Shown in pieces: positions 14,538 to 23,193 of a stretch of DNA of 48,639 nucleotides. The DNA comes from Andeanibacterium sp035497315 (GTDB lineage: Bacteria; Pseudomonadota; Alphaproteobacteria; Sphingomonadales; Sphingomonadaceae): contig DATJDU010000031.1 of the NCBI GenBank assembly GCA_035497315.1, positions 1-48,639 of the forward strand, given 5' to 3'. Made by a program: the position numbers and the translations under genes. The notes beneath the pieces are model-generated. The model was not told the origin of the DNA, ran no database searches, and was given only the letters and a program-made list of their open reading frames with translations. Within the stretch, counting starts at the first letter, position 1, and every line of letters begins with the position of its first letter.

Positions 14538-17500
14538 CTATTCCGCCGCCAGCAATTCCTCGGCCCCGCCAAGGTCCACGCTGACGAGGCGGCTGACGCC
14601 CTTTTCCACCATGGTTACGCCGAACAGGCGGTGCATCCGGCTCATCGTCACGGCGTTATGCGTGACGATGAGATAGCGGGTGTCGGTTTCCTGCACCATT
14701 GCCTCCAGCAGATCGCAGAAGCGGTCGATATTCGCATCGTCCAGCGGGGCGTCGACTTCGTCCAGCACGCAGATCGGCGCGGGGTTGGTGAGGAACAGGG
14801 CAAAGATCAGCGCCACGGCGGTGAGTGCCTGTTCCCCGCCCGACAGCAGGGTGAGCGACTGGAGGCGCTTGCCCGGCGGCTGGGCGTAGATCTCAAGGCC
14901 CGCTTCCAGCGGATCGTCTGAATCGACCAGCGCAAGATGCGCCGCGCCGCCTTCGAACAGGCGCGTGAACAGGCGGCGGAAATGCTGGTCCACTTCCTCG
15001 AAGGCCGCGCGCAGGCGCTCACGGCCCTCGCGGTTGAGATTGCCGATCGACCCGCGCAGGCGGTTCACCGCTTCGGCCAGTTCGGCCTGTTCGGCGGCGC
15101 TGGCGCCGTGGTCGGCCTCGATCTTGGCCAGTTCCTCGGCGGCGACGAGATTGACCGGGCCGATCCGCTCCCGCTCACCGGTCAGGCGGTCCATCGTGGT
15201 GCCTTCCTCGGCCGATCCGGCGATCTCGCTCGCCTCGAACTGGAAGCGGCCGCACAATAGCGGGGGCGAGCACTGGAAGCGTTCGCCAGACAGGCGCGCC
15301 ATTTCCTCGCGCCTTGCTTCCTCATTCTCGGCCCGGGCGGCGGCCCCGGCGCGTTCCTCGCGCGCTGTGGCGAGGGCTTCGGTCACGCGGGCGAGGCTTC
15401 CATCGGCGGCCTGGGCCTCCTGCGTGATACTGGCCTGCGCGGCTTCGGCCTTGGCGAGTTCTTCCGCCAGCCGGGCGCGAACCTCGTCGCCGCGCTCGAT
15501 CTCTGCCACCAGCGAGGCGGGCTTGGCTTCGATCACTGCGCGTTCTTCCGCGATTTCCTCGAAGCGGCGCTCCATATCCGCCAGCCGGCGGGTGGCATCG
15601 CCCGCGCGTGCTTCCCAGCCCTTGATATCGGCGGCCCGGGCGGCCCGGCGCTCGCGCGCGACGGCCAGCGCCTGATCATGCGCAGCGAGCGCGGCGGCGG
15701 CGGCCTGCATCCCGGTGCGCGATGCTTCATGCTTCGCCTGAGCAGCGGCGAGCGAGGCGCGGCCGGTTTCAGGACCGGGCAGGGTGGCGCGCTTGTCCCG
15801 CGCGGCCTTGAGTTCCGCTTCGGCCACTTGCCGCTGCTCGGCCAGGTCGGCCTTGGCGGAATCGAGTTCCACCAGACGGGCGGCATGGCGCTCGCGCGCG
15901 GCCTCTGCCTGATCGAGCGAGCGCAGGGCGGCGCGCTCCGCTTCGGAAGCCTTAGCGATCTCGCGTTCGGCGGCCACCAAAGCCTGCTGAAGAGCGCTCA
16001 GGTCCGTCTGAGCACGCTCCTGATCCTTTTGTGCACTCTCTACGGCTGCCTTTTTAGCGGGAATCTGGCCTTCCAGCTCGGCAAAGCGGTTTTCCGCTTC
16101 CAGCCGGGCCGCCTCCGCCGCGCCTTCTCCGCGAGCGAGGAAACCGTCCCAACGGCGCAGAAAACCGTCCTTCGTCACCAGCCATTCGCCAGGTTTCAGC
16201 GCCCGCCCATCGTCGCTCTCGACCACATGAACCAGTGCCAGCCGAGCCGCCAGTTCCGGCGGACATTCCGGCACAAATGCCGCAAGACTCCCGGAAATCT
16301 GCGGCGGAGCGTCGGCCCCTGCCCAGAAACGACCCTCGCTTCCGGCCGCCGGCCTGCCCAGCGGCGCCTTGGCGTCACGCCCCAGAACGGCGGCCAGCGC
16401 CCGCTCATAACCCGGCGCGGCGCGGACCTTGTCCAGCGCGGCGGGGAGGCCATGCTTGTTGGATGCCTGCTTCGCCCGCGCCTCACGATCGCGCTGCAAG
16501 GCATTGAATTCCCGCTCGATCCCGGCGAAGTCCGCTCTGGCCGCAGCGAAAGCGCTGGCCGCTTCGTCGCGGGCGGCGGAAAGCTCGCTCTTGCGCTCCT
16601 GCCGGGCGGTCAGGCCGTCGCGCAGTTCTGCAAGCCGTCGGGCCGCCTCGTCCGCCGCCTGCCTCGCGCTCACTACCGCAAGCTCGGGATCGCCTGCGCT
16701 GGAGAGTGCCGTACGCAGATCTTCCTGCCGCCGCGCCTCCGCCTCCAGTCGGGCGAGCCTTGCCTCCGCCTGGGAGACTTCCGCCTCGGCCACGCGCCAC
16801 TCTGCCTCGACACCTGCATGATCCGCAGTGGCGCGCGCAAGCTCCAGCTCGGCTGCCCGGGCGGCGGCTTCGGCGCGTTCGGCGGCGAGCAGGAAGGAGG
16901 GGCGCCGGGCTTCATCCTCGCCCAACTCCTTTTCGGACTGTGCCAGTTCCGCCTGCAGCCGCGCCAGCGCATCCGCCGCATCGCGGGTGAGGCGATCGGC
17001 CTCGCCGCGATCTTCCTCCAGCCGCCGCTGCTGGCGCTGGAGGTCGGCCAGGCGTTGCTCGGCGGCTTCGAGCTGGGTGGTAAGCGCGGCCATGCGGTGG
17101 CCATGGGCCGTGGAATCGTCCCGCCGGTCGGCCAGTTCCTCGCGCGCATCGGCCAGTTTCTGGGCCAGTTCGGCCTGAGCCTTCTGGGCCTCGGCCGTTT
17201 CCTTTTGCGCCGTGCTGACGCGCTCTTCCGCGGTCCTGGCGGTCTTGCGCGCTTCGTCGGCGGCAGCAGCAGCGTCGCGCCAGCGGGCGAACAGCAGCCG
17301 CGCCTCGGCCAGCTGGATCTTTTCCGACAGCGCCTTGTAGCGTTCGGCCTGCCTGGCCTGCCGCCGCAGCGAGGCCATCTGCGTGTCGAGCCCCGCCATC
17401 AAATCTTCAAGGCGGGCAAGGTTCGCCTCGGTTTGCCGCAGTTTGCCCTCGGCATCGCGGCGGCGGACGTGGAGGCCTGCGATCCCCGCCGCCTCTTCCA

Positions 17501-17963
17501 GCATCATGCGCCGCTCGGCTGGCTTGGCGGCGATCACGGCGGCAATCTTGCCCTGGCTGACCAGAGCGGGACTATGCGCGCCGGTGGCGGCATCGGCGAA
17601 GACCAGTGCCACATCCTTGGCGCGCACGTCGCGCCCGTTCACGCGATAGGCGCTGCCCGCGCCGCGCTCGATCCGGCGGGTGACTTCCAGTTCCTCGCCG
17701 GCGGCGTCTTCTGCATGGAGTACGACTTCGGCGAAGGCGCGGGGAGGGCGCTGGGCGGTGCCCGCGAAGATCACATCTTCCATCCCGCCAGAGCGCATGG
17801 ATTTGGGCGAGTTTTCGCCCATCACCCAGCGGATCGCTTCAAGCAGATTGGACTTGCCGCAGCCATTGGGGCCGACGACACCCGTCAGCCCCGGCTCGAT
17901 GCGCAGCTCTGCAGGTTCGACGAAGCTCTTGAAACCGCTGAGTTTGAGCTTCCTGATCCGCAT
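14538..17963 (-). CDS. smc: Chromosome segregation protein SMC
   Basis: A 1141-residue SMC ATPase, the core of the bacterial condensin that extrudes DNA loops and organises sister chromosomes. The N-terminal head has Walker A GPNGCGKSN (about residues 31–39). Two long coiled coils rich in Ala, Glu and Arg flank a hinge at about 490–610. The C-terminal head has the signature LLSGGEQALTA (about 1035–1045) and Walker B CVLDEVDAPLDD. Length is normal. It is the last gene of the dciA–DsbA-like–DsbA-like–smc run, 23 bases after the preceding stop. scpA and scpB are not in the window. Confidence 0.97.
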   Translation of the reverse strand: MRIRKLKLSGFKSFVEPAELRIEPGLTGVVGPNGCGKSNLLEAIRWVMGENSPKSMRSGGMEDVIFAGTAQRPPRAFAEVVLHAEDAAGEELEVTRRIERGAGSAYRVNGRDVRAKDVALVFADAATGAHSPALVSQGKIAAVIAAKPAERRMMLEEAAGIAGLHVRRRDAEGKLRQTEANLARLEDLMAGLDTQMASLRRQARQAERYKALSEKIQLAEARLLFARWRDAAAAADEARKTARTAEERVSTAQKETAEAQKAQAELAQKLADAREELADRRDDSTAHGHRMAALTTQLEAAEQRLADLQRQQRRLEEDRGEADRLTRDAADALARLQAELAQSEKELGEDEARRPSFLLAAERAEAAARAAELELARATADHAGVEAEWRVAEAEVSQAEARLARLEAEARRQEDLRTALSSAGDPELAVVSARQAADEAARRLAELRDGLTARQERKSELSAARDEAASAFAAARADFAGIEREFNALQRDREARAKQASNKHGLPAALDKVRAAPGYERALAAVLGRDAKAPLGRPAAGSEGRFWAGADAPPQISGSLAAFVPECPPELAARLALVHVVESDDGRALKPGEWLVTKDGFLRRWDGFLARGEGAAEAARLEAENRFAELEGQIPAKKAAVESAQKDQERAQTDLSALQQALVAAEREIAKASEAERAALRSLDQAEAARERHAARLVELDSAKADLAEQRQVAEAELKAARDKRATLPGPETGRASLAAAQAKHEASRTGMQAAAAALAAHDQALAVARERRAARAADIKGWEARAGDATRRLADMERRFEEIAEERAVIEAKPASLVAEIERGDEVRARLAEELAKAEAAQASITQEAQAADGSLARVTEALATAREERAGAAARAENEEARREEMARLSGERFQCSPPLLCGRFQFEASEIAGSAEEGTTMDRLTGERERIGPVNLVAAEELAKIEADHGASAAEQAELAEAVNRLRGSIGNLNREGRERLRAAFEEVDQHFRRLFTRLFEGGAAHLALVDSDDPLEAGLEIYAQPPGKRLQSLTLLSGGEQALTAVALIFALFLTNPAPICVLDEVDAPLDDANIDRFCDLLEAMVQETDTRYLIVTHNAVTMSRMHRLFGVTMVEKGVSRLVSVDLGGAEELLAAE

Positions 17964-17986
17964 CGCTATCCTTTATGCCAGCGCCG

Positions 17987-18748
17987 TCAGCGCGCGCCGG
18001 CATTCTGGAGGATCGGTTCCACCGCGTCCCAGGTGGTGAAATTGATCCGCTTGCCGTTGAGGAAGAAAGTGGGTGTGCCGGTGATGTCCAGATCCTTGGA
18101 ATCCTTGTCGGACCGGTTCACGATTTCGGTGATCTTGTTCACATCGGCAAGGCACTGCATCGCCTGATCGCGGCTGACGCCGCGCTGGGCGAAGAAGTCG
18201 AAGAGACCCGCAGCCTGGGCGATGCCCTGGAAGCGGGCGCCGCCCGTCTTTTCCATGGCCGCAGCATATACTTCCTTGTTCTTGTTCGCCGTGTCGAAGA
18301 TCGGGCCAAGATTGGCCCAGGCCTGCTCCACCAGCGGATGGAACGCCTGCGGCCCGCTGCAGCGGGCAAGTGTGGCGATGGTAAGATCGAGCGGTTCGCG
18401 AATGAGGTTGCGGATTTCGTAGCTCAGCACACCGCTCGCGACATAATCGTCGCGCAGCTTTTCCGCGCCTTCCACGGAGAAATCGGCGCAGTGCGAGCAG
18501 GTGTGGCTGGCATATTCCACCAGCTTGAGCGGGGCTTCGGGATTGCCGATGCGGAAGCCGCCTTCAGGCGTTTCCACGGCCATGTCGGCCCATTGCTGCC
18601 CGGCAGGCGGCGCGATGTGGGCGATCGGTTCCGAGGCGGGCAATTCGCCTTCCTTCTCGTCGCTGCCGCCGCAGGCGGCCAGCGCCAGGGTGAGCGGAAG
18701 CGCGAAGGAGAGCGTGGCAATTCGGCGGAAAGTCTTCATGGCATCCAT
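17987..18748 (-). CDS. DsbA-like thioredoxin-fold lipoprotein
   Basis: A 253-residue periplasmic thiol-disulphide protein. The signal peptide ends in a lipobox-like LALAAC (Cys26 with this start), so it is probably a lipoprotein. The thioredoxin active site is CSHC in YASHTCSHCADF, and the cis-proline loop is GTPTFF. Family members (DsbA/DsbG-like, thioredoxin_4 domain) oxidise or isomerise disulphides in exported proteins. I prefer the ATG at 18748 because AAGGGA lies nine bases upstream; 18739 (MKTFRR) is possible. It is a paralogue of the next gene upstream, from which it is separated by 98 bases. Confidence 0.88.
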   Translation of the reverse strand: MDAMKTFRRIATLSFALPLTLALAACGGSDEKEGELPASEPIAHIAPPAGQQWADMAVETPEGGFRIGNPEAPLKLVEYASHTCSHCADFSVEGAEKLRDDYVASGVLSYEIRNLIREPLDLTIATLARCSGPQAFHPLVEQAWANLGPIFDTANKNKEVYAAAMEKTGGARFQGIAQAAGLFDFFAQRGVSRDQAMQCLADVNKITEIVNRSDKDSKDLDITGTPTFFLNGKRINFTTWDAVEPILQNAGAR

Positions 18749-18846
18749 CTTGATCAATCCCTTATGGCTAGCCCATGGAGGGCCCGCATAGAAGCAAGGG
18801 GGCGAGGCCTGCGCCGGTTTTGCACAGCTTAACCCCCCGATTTCCT

Positions 18847-19518
18847 TCAGAGCCGCGCGTCGATCTGCGGCTTGAGCAGCGACCATTGGTGGGTCGCGAT
18901 CAGCAGCGCGCCGTTAAGCGCGAAACTGGGCGTACCGCTGATATTGTATTTCTCGTCATCGGCCTTTGTCTGATCCGCCAGCTTCTTGGCCAGCGCATTG
19001 TTGTTCAGGCACATATCGGCCTGTGCGCGGGTGAGGCCCTGGGCGGTAGCGATGTCGTAAAAGCCGAAATCGAAGGCAATGGCACGGCGGCCGGCGGCAC
19101 GATCCTGCGCATACCAGCGATCCTGCTGGGACTTGGTGGAGCTCGTCATGACCTGGGCGATCCGGTCGAACTTGTTGAACAGGGCCTGGTGGGTATTGAA
19201 GAACTTCGCCGGGGCGACACATTCGGTTAGCATCGCAGCGGTGAGATCGACCGGATCGCGCACGTAATGGCGCACTTCCAGCGAAACCTTGCCCGGCTGG
19301 ACATAAGCGATCCGCAGCGCGCCGCCGGCTTCCTTTTCGAAATCGGCGCAATGCGGGCAGGTGTAGCTTTCGAAGGTGATGAGCTTCACCTTGGCGTCGG
19401 GATTGCCCAGCACATGGCCGCCATCGGTTCTGGCTGCGGTGGTCAGCCAGTTGGGCGCGGCGCCGATGGTCATCAGCGCGAACCCCGCCAGCACGGCAGC
19501 ACGAAACAAGCCCTTCAT
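18847..19518 (-). CDS. DsbA-like periplasmic thiol-disulphide oxidoreductase
   Basis: A 223-residue thioredoxin-fold protein with a cleavable signal peptide (about 20 residues, ending in IGAAP) and no lipobox. The active site is CPHC in ESYTCPHCADF and the cis-proline loop is GTPSFA. It resembles the neighbouring lipoprotein along its whole length, so the pair probably arose by duplication, with one soluble and one membrane-anchored form. The start overlaps the dciA stop by four bases (ATGA). Confidence 0.9.
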   Translation of the reverse strand: MKGLFRAAVLAGFALMTIGAAPNWLTTAARTDGGHVLGNPDAKVKLITFESYTCPHCADFEKEAGGALRIAYVQPGKVSLEVRHYVRDPVDLTAAMLTECVAPAKFFNTHQALFNKFDRIAQVMTSSTKSQQDRWYAQDRAAGRRAIAFDFGFYDIATAQGLTRAQADMCLNNNALAKKLADQTKADDEKYNISGTPSFALNGALLIATHQWSLLKPQIDARL

Positions 19519-20087
19519 CTTTCCCCTTCCTCTTGCGCACCCAGGCTGCGGGCCAAACTTTCCAGCACCGTCCTCAGTTCCGGATCGCCAATGTCGCGCA
19601 GGCTGTCGCCCAGTTCCATCGGTATCGGCTTCAGTGAAGGCGGTGCCCCGTTTTTACCCGCGCCGCGTAGAGCACTGGGAGCCTTAACCTCGCCTTGCCG
19701 CAATTTCACCCGTGCGATCGCCTTGTAGCCGAAAAAGCGGTTCACCCGCTCGATGATCTCGGGGATCACATGCTGGATCAGCGGCGCGTGGGCCGGGGTG
19801 ACGGTGAGCTGCAATATGCCGTCGGTCTTCTCGCCGGGCGGAAAGCGGATCGATTCGGGCACGCAGACTTCCGCATGTTTCGGCCCGACGATTTCCGGCC
19901 AGCGCGTTACCACGCTGGACTGGATGAAGCCGAAGCGGCGAAAAGCGGTGCGGCCGATGTCGGGCATCAGGTCGGAAATGGCGCGTGCAGGGCCGCCGCG
20001 CGGCCGCTCGTAGCGCTTCGCGACCTTCGCCTTCGGGGGCTTTCGCCCGCCTTTCCCATCGTCCCGTTCCATGATCGGCTTTGCCAT
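19515..20087 (-). CDS. dciA: DciA-like (DUF721) replication helicase loader
   Basis: A 190-residue DUF721 protein. DciA loads or operates the replicative helicase DnaB in the many bacteria that lack DnaC/DnaI. The DUF721 core covers about residues 35–130 (FGFIQSSVVTRWPEIVG, then LTVTPAHAPLIQHVIPEIIERVNRFFG). The N-terminus is basic and proline-rich, probably disordered, and the C-terminal tail is variable. I took the ATG at 20087 (MAKPIMERDD), only 14 bases from the divergent mutY start. The stop overlaps the DsbA-like start by four bases. Confidence 0.9.
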   Translation of the reverse strand: MAKPIMERDDGKGGRKPPKAKVAKRYERPRGGPARAISDLMPDIGRTAFRRFGFIQSSVVTRWPEIVGPKHAEVCVPESIRFPPGEKTDGILQLTVTPAHAPLIQHVIPEIIERVNRFFGYKAIARVKLRQGEVKAPSALRGAGKNGAPPSLKPIPMELGDSLRDIGDPELRTVLESLARSLGAQEEGER

Positions 20088-20101
20088 GCCATAGCGCCCC
20101 G

Positions 20102-21124
20102 ATGGACGCCAGCGCGACGATTTCCGAGTATCTTCTGGAGTGGTATCGCGGCCATGCCCGCAGGCTCCCATGGCGTGCCCCGCCGGGTGAGGCGGCGCCT
20201 GAACCTTACCGCGTGTGGCTGTCCGAAGTGATGCTGCAGCAGACCACCGTGGCGGCGGTGATTCCCTATTTCGAAAAGTTCACTGCCCGCTGGCCCACCG
20301 TCGAGGCGCTGGCCGCCGCGCCGGAGGAGGATGTAATGGCTGCCTGGGCGGGGCTGGGATATTATTCGCGCGCTCGCAATCTGGTGAAATGCGCCCGCGC
20401 CGTGGCGGAACTGGGCGGCTTTCCCGATACGGAAGAGGGCTTGCGCGATCTGCCGGGGCTGGGCGCCTATACTGCGGCGGCCGTGGCGGCGATCGCCTTC
20501 GAGCGGCGCGCCGTGGTGGTGGACGCCAATGTCGAGCGGGTGGTGGCGCGGCTGTTTGCCATCGAAGACCCGCTGCCCGGCGCGCGGACCGAAATCCGCG
20601 AGAAGGCTGGCCTCATCACGCCCGACAGGGACGCAGGCGATTTCGCGCAGGCGATGATGGATCTGGGCGCCACGATCTGCACCGCGCGCGATCCGCGCTG
20701 CCTGCTGTGTCCGCTGGCGAGTGCCTGCAAGGCGAGGGCACAGGGCGATCCCGCGCGCCTGCCGGTGAAAGCCGCGAAAAAGGCCAAGCCGGAGCGGGAG
20801 GGCACTGCCTATTGGATCGAGCGGGCAGGCAAGGTCTGGTTGGTAACAAGGCCCGGCGAGGGAATGCTGGGCGGAATGCGGGCCTTGCCCGACGATGGCT
20901 GGCACGCGCGGGCGGACGGTTCGGGTGAGGCCCCGGTGGAAGGGCACTGGCGCGATGCGGGCGCGGTGCGCCACACTTTCACGCACTTCCACCTCACCCT
21001 GCGGCTCAAGGTGCTGAAAGGCAGGGAGATGGATGGGGATGGGGAATGGTGGCCGCTTGCGCGCCTTGAGGATGCGGGGCTGCCGACCCTGTTCGCGAAA
21101 ATTGCCCGGCTGGCCTTGAGTTAG
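20102..21124 (+). CDS. mutY: Adenine DNA glycosylase MutY
   Basis: A 340-residue base-excision enzyme that removes adenine mispaired with 8-oxoguanine. The helix-hairpin-helix is LPGLGAYTAAAVAAIAF (about 119–135), followed by the catalytic Asp in VVVDANVERV. The [4Fe-4S] loop is Cys-x6-Cys-x2-Cys-x5-Cys (CTARDPRCLLCPLASAC). A C-terminal Nudix-like domain for 8-oxoG recognition follows, with HTFTHFHLTL. The ATG at 20102 is preferred over an upstream TTG at 20081. mutY divergent from dciA is a common alphaproteobacterial arrangement. Confidence 0.96.
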   Translation: MDASATISEYLLEWYRGHARRLPWRAPPGEAAPEPYRVWLSEVMLQQTTVAAVIPYFEKFTARWPTVEALAAAPEEDVMAAWAGLGYYSRARNLVKCARAVAELGGFPDTEEGLRDLPGLGAYTAAAVAAIAFERRAVVVDANVERVVARLFAIEDPLPGARTEIREKAGLITPDRDAGDFAQAMMDLGATICTARDPRCLLCPLASACKARAQGDPARLPVKAAKKAKPEREGTAYWIERAGKVWLVTRPGEGMLGGMRALPDDGWHARADGSGEAPVEGHWRDAGAVRHTFTHFHLTLRLKVLKGREMDGDGEWWPLARLEDAGLPTLFAKIARLALS

Positions 21125-21198
21125 GCGGCGTGCAGGGATTCGTACCGAGGGATTTGGGGGCGATAGTCCCTCCACTCGTCATTCCCGCGAAGGTGAAT

Positions 21199-21530
21199 GG
21201 GCATGTCCGCTACCGGGTCGTTTCCGGACTTTCCGTCTTCGGCAGTTCTCCTTTGCGCTCCCGCCAGAAAGCACTTTCCTACAGGCCACCGAATGGCGTT
21301 TATCCTGTGCGATGAATCGCCTGATTGTCACTCCTTTTCGCGCATCCACGACCAGCGCGAAGCCAGCCTGCGGGAGCGGGCAGGGGCTGCACGAAACGGC
21401 AAAACGAAAAGTCACACTCCAAGGCGCACCTGTCCCCGGAAAATGGCTGCAAACCGGGCCTTTCAGGGGGATTGCGCTGCGAGTATCGCGGGCTGTTCCG
21501 TGTAACGCAAGGGTGGCACATCCACCCCGC
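21199..21530 (+). repeat. Dispersed intergenic element, copy A
   Basis: This is one of three diverged copies of an element unlike any family I recognise; it fills most of the 409-base gap between convergent mutY and the small membrane gene. Fixed blocks are CTTTCCTACA at 21274, GAATGGCGTTTATCCTG at 21291, GCACGAAA near 21389 and GGTGGCACATCCA at the right end. The left 60 bases (from GCATGTCCGCT) are shared only with copy C. On the minus strand it holds an open frame of 73 codons (21300–21521) starting MCHPCVT and ending in TAA; the plus strand also stays open. A degenerate REP hairpin (CATTC...GAATG, 21180–21199) abuts the left end. The minus frame starts 12 bases after the stop of the membrane gene. 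Confidence 0.75.
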
Positions 21531-21533
21531 CCG

Positions 21534-21755
21534 TCAGATTATCCCGCCGCCCAGCATCAGCCGGATCACGGCGATGGCGAATACCATCAGGCAGAAATTG
21601 CGCCCGTGATCGTGGCGGGAAAGCGCGCCGATGCCCATGCCGACAACGGCGATGGGCAGCACGATCCAATTGCCCCAGCCGAGCAGCGGAATCTGGGAAG
21701 GGATCGCCAGCAGCAGGGCGACAATGCCGATCAGGATCGAGATCAGATTGAACAT
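21534..21755 (-). CDS. Small two/three-helix membrane protein, unknown function
   Basis: A 73-residue very hydrophobic protein. It opens MFNLISILIGIVALLLAIPS, has a second hydrophobic stretch (WIVLPIAVVGMGIGALS) and a third (FCLMVFAIAVIRLMLGG), separated by the polar RHDHGRN. It has no signal peptidase site and probably sits in the inner membrane. I know similar orphan proteins in sphingomonads but no function. No Shine-Dalgarno sequence is visible before the ATG; a promoter with –10 only a few bases upstream suggests a very short leader. The gene runs into repeat copy A. Confidence 0.7.
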   Translation of the reverse strand: MFNLISILIGIVALLLAIPSQIPLLGWGNWIVLPIAVVGMGIGALSRHDHGRNFCLMVFAIAVIRLMLGGGII

Positions 21756-21790
21756 GTGTTCTATATGGATAACACACCCCGTCGATGCAA
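21756..21790 (-). promoter_or_regulatory. Promoter with overlapping palindrome for the small membrane gene
   Basis: On the minus strand TTGCAT (21785–21790) and CATATA (21762–21767) are 17 bases apart, a fair –35/–10 pair. The –10 lies inside the imperfect palindrome GTGTT...AACAC (21756–21775), a plausible repressor site. Transcripts would start almost at the ATG. Confidence 0.45.
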
Positions 21791-21873
21791 GCCTGTGTGA
21801 TGAAGGGTTGCCTTGCGCAGCTCTCGCCTGCTGCCTAGGCAGGGGAAAATGAGAAACAGCATGGAGAGGCCGC

Positions 21874-23193
21874 ATGGAGTCCACCCCGATCCATCCCTGC
21901 CTGTCGCGCCGTAACCTGTTGCGTGGCGGTGCCGCGCTCGGCATCGGCGCAGGGCTTGCCACATGGCCTCTACCTGCCTTCGCCGCCGATGCAGCGGTGG
22001 AGCCCTGGCCCCATCTGCGTGCCATGGCCAGCCGTTATGTCGAGGGCCATAAGGTGGCCAATATGCTGAGCTTCATGGGGCGGGGCGAGGCTGCACCCCA
22101 GCTCGTGGCCGAAGGGCGCGACATGATGGGCGGGCGGCGCAAGGCGGATGCGGACAGCCTTTATCGCCTCTATTCCATGACCAAGCCGATCACCGGCATG
22201 GCAGCGATGATCCTGATCGACGAGGGCCGCCTGTCGCTGGACCAGCCGCTGGCCGAAATCCTGCCCGGTTTTGCCGATGTAAAGGTGCAGAAAATCTATG
22301 ACGGGCCGGTAAGCGAGGATAATCTGGAACCGCTCGTCCGCCCGATCACTATCCGGCACCTGCTGACCCATACGGCAGGGCTGGGCTATTCGGTGGTGCA
22401 GCAGGGGCCGGTAAAGGCGCTGATGGAGGAGCGCGGGGTTATTTCAGGCCAGATCAGCCGCATCCCGATGGAAGGCTTCACACGCGGCGAGCCGGTGCGC
22501 AGCCTGGCCCTGTTCGCGGACCGGCTGGCGGAGATTCCGCTGGTCCATCAGCCCGGCACGCGCTGGTCCTATTCCTGCGGGCTCGACCTGCTGGGCCGGG
22601 TGATCGAACTTGCCAGCGGGGAGAGTTTCGACGCTTTCCTCAAGGATCGCATCTTCGATCCCTGCGGTATGGCGAGCACATGGTTCCGGGTGCCGGAAAG
22701 CGAAGCGGGCAGGCTCACCACCTGCTACGCGGTCGTGAATGGCGAGGTCCTGCCGCTCGATCCGGGCGTCTCCTCGATCTATCTCGACCAGCCAGCCTTC
22801 CCCTTCGGCGGATCGGGGCTGGTGGGGAGCCCGCGCGACTATGATCGCTTCCTCAAGATGCTGGCCGGTTATGGCCGGATCGGGGGCAAGCAGGTGATGA
22901 GCGAGGCTGCGGTGCGCATGGGCACGTCGAACCTGTTGCCCGGCCCGGATGTCACCAAGGGGACATCGGTTGCCGGTTATGGCTTCGGCGCGGGCGGCCG
23001 TGTCGGCTGGGCTGGGGGCACTTCGGCCTTTGGTTGGGCGGGCGCTGCCGGGACGGTGGGTTTTGTCGATATGGCGAGCGGATTGCGGGGCGGGATCTAT
23101 ACGCAATACATGCCCTCCGCTGCCTATCCGGTATATGCCGAGTTCGAAAAAGCGGTCGAATCCGACCTCGCTGCAAGGAAGGGAACCGCATGA
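21874..23193 (+). CDS. Tat-exported serine hydrolase (class C beta-lactamase-like)
   Basis: A 439-residue member of the beta-lactamase/esterase EstB family. The N-terminus SRRNLLRGGAALGIGAG is a twin-arginine signal, giving a folded periplasmic enzyme. The catalytic S-x-x-K is Ser101-M-T-Lys104 (YSMTKP). The second motif is Tyr233-S-Cys235, where penicillin-binding enzymes have Y-x-N. The third box is FGWAGAAGT, the W-A/G-G form seen in esterases rather than the KTG of lactamases. Esterase or transesterase activity is therefore more likely than antibiotic cleavage (inference). Its stop overlaps the nudC start by four bases. Confidence 0.9.
   Translation: MESTPIHPCLSRRNLLRGGAALGIGAGLATWPLPAFAADAAVEPWPHLRAMASRYVEGHKVANMLSFMGRGEAAPQLVAEGRDMMGGRRKADADSLYRLYSMTKPITGMAAMILIDEGRLSLDQPLAEILPGFADVKVQKIYDGPVSEDNLEPLVRPITIRHLLTHTAGLGYSVVQQGPVKALMEERGVISGQISRIPMEGFTRGEPVRSLALFADRLAEIPLVHQPGTRWSYSCGLDLLGRVIELASGESFDAFLKDRIFDPCGMASTWFRVPESEAGRLTTCYAVVNGEVLPLDPGVSSIYLDQPAFPFGGSGLVGSPRDYDRFLKMLAGYGRIGGKQVMSEAAVRMGTSNLLPGPDVTKGTSVAGYGFGAGGRVGWAGGTSAFGWAGAAGTVGFVDMASGLRGGIYTQYMPSAAYPVYAEFEKAVESDLAARKGTA

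Noticed and set aside
15678..18167. 829-codon open frame antisense to smc
   Set aside because: It lies opposite the whole SMC coiled-coil and head region. The frame is open because of high GC and Ala/Glu/Arg codon use; no family motif or ribosome site is present.
21312..21800. 162-codon plus-strand frame starting in repeat A as a gene
   Set aside because: It leaves the repeat and continues antisense through the small membrane gene; only the repeat part is shared with other copies.
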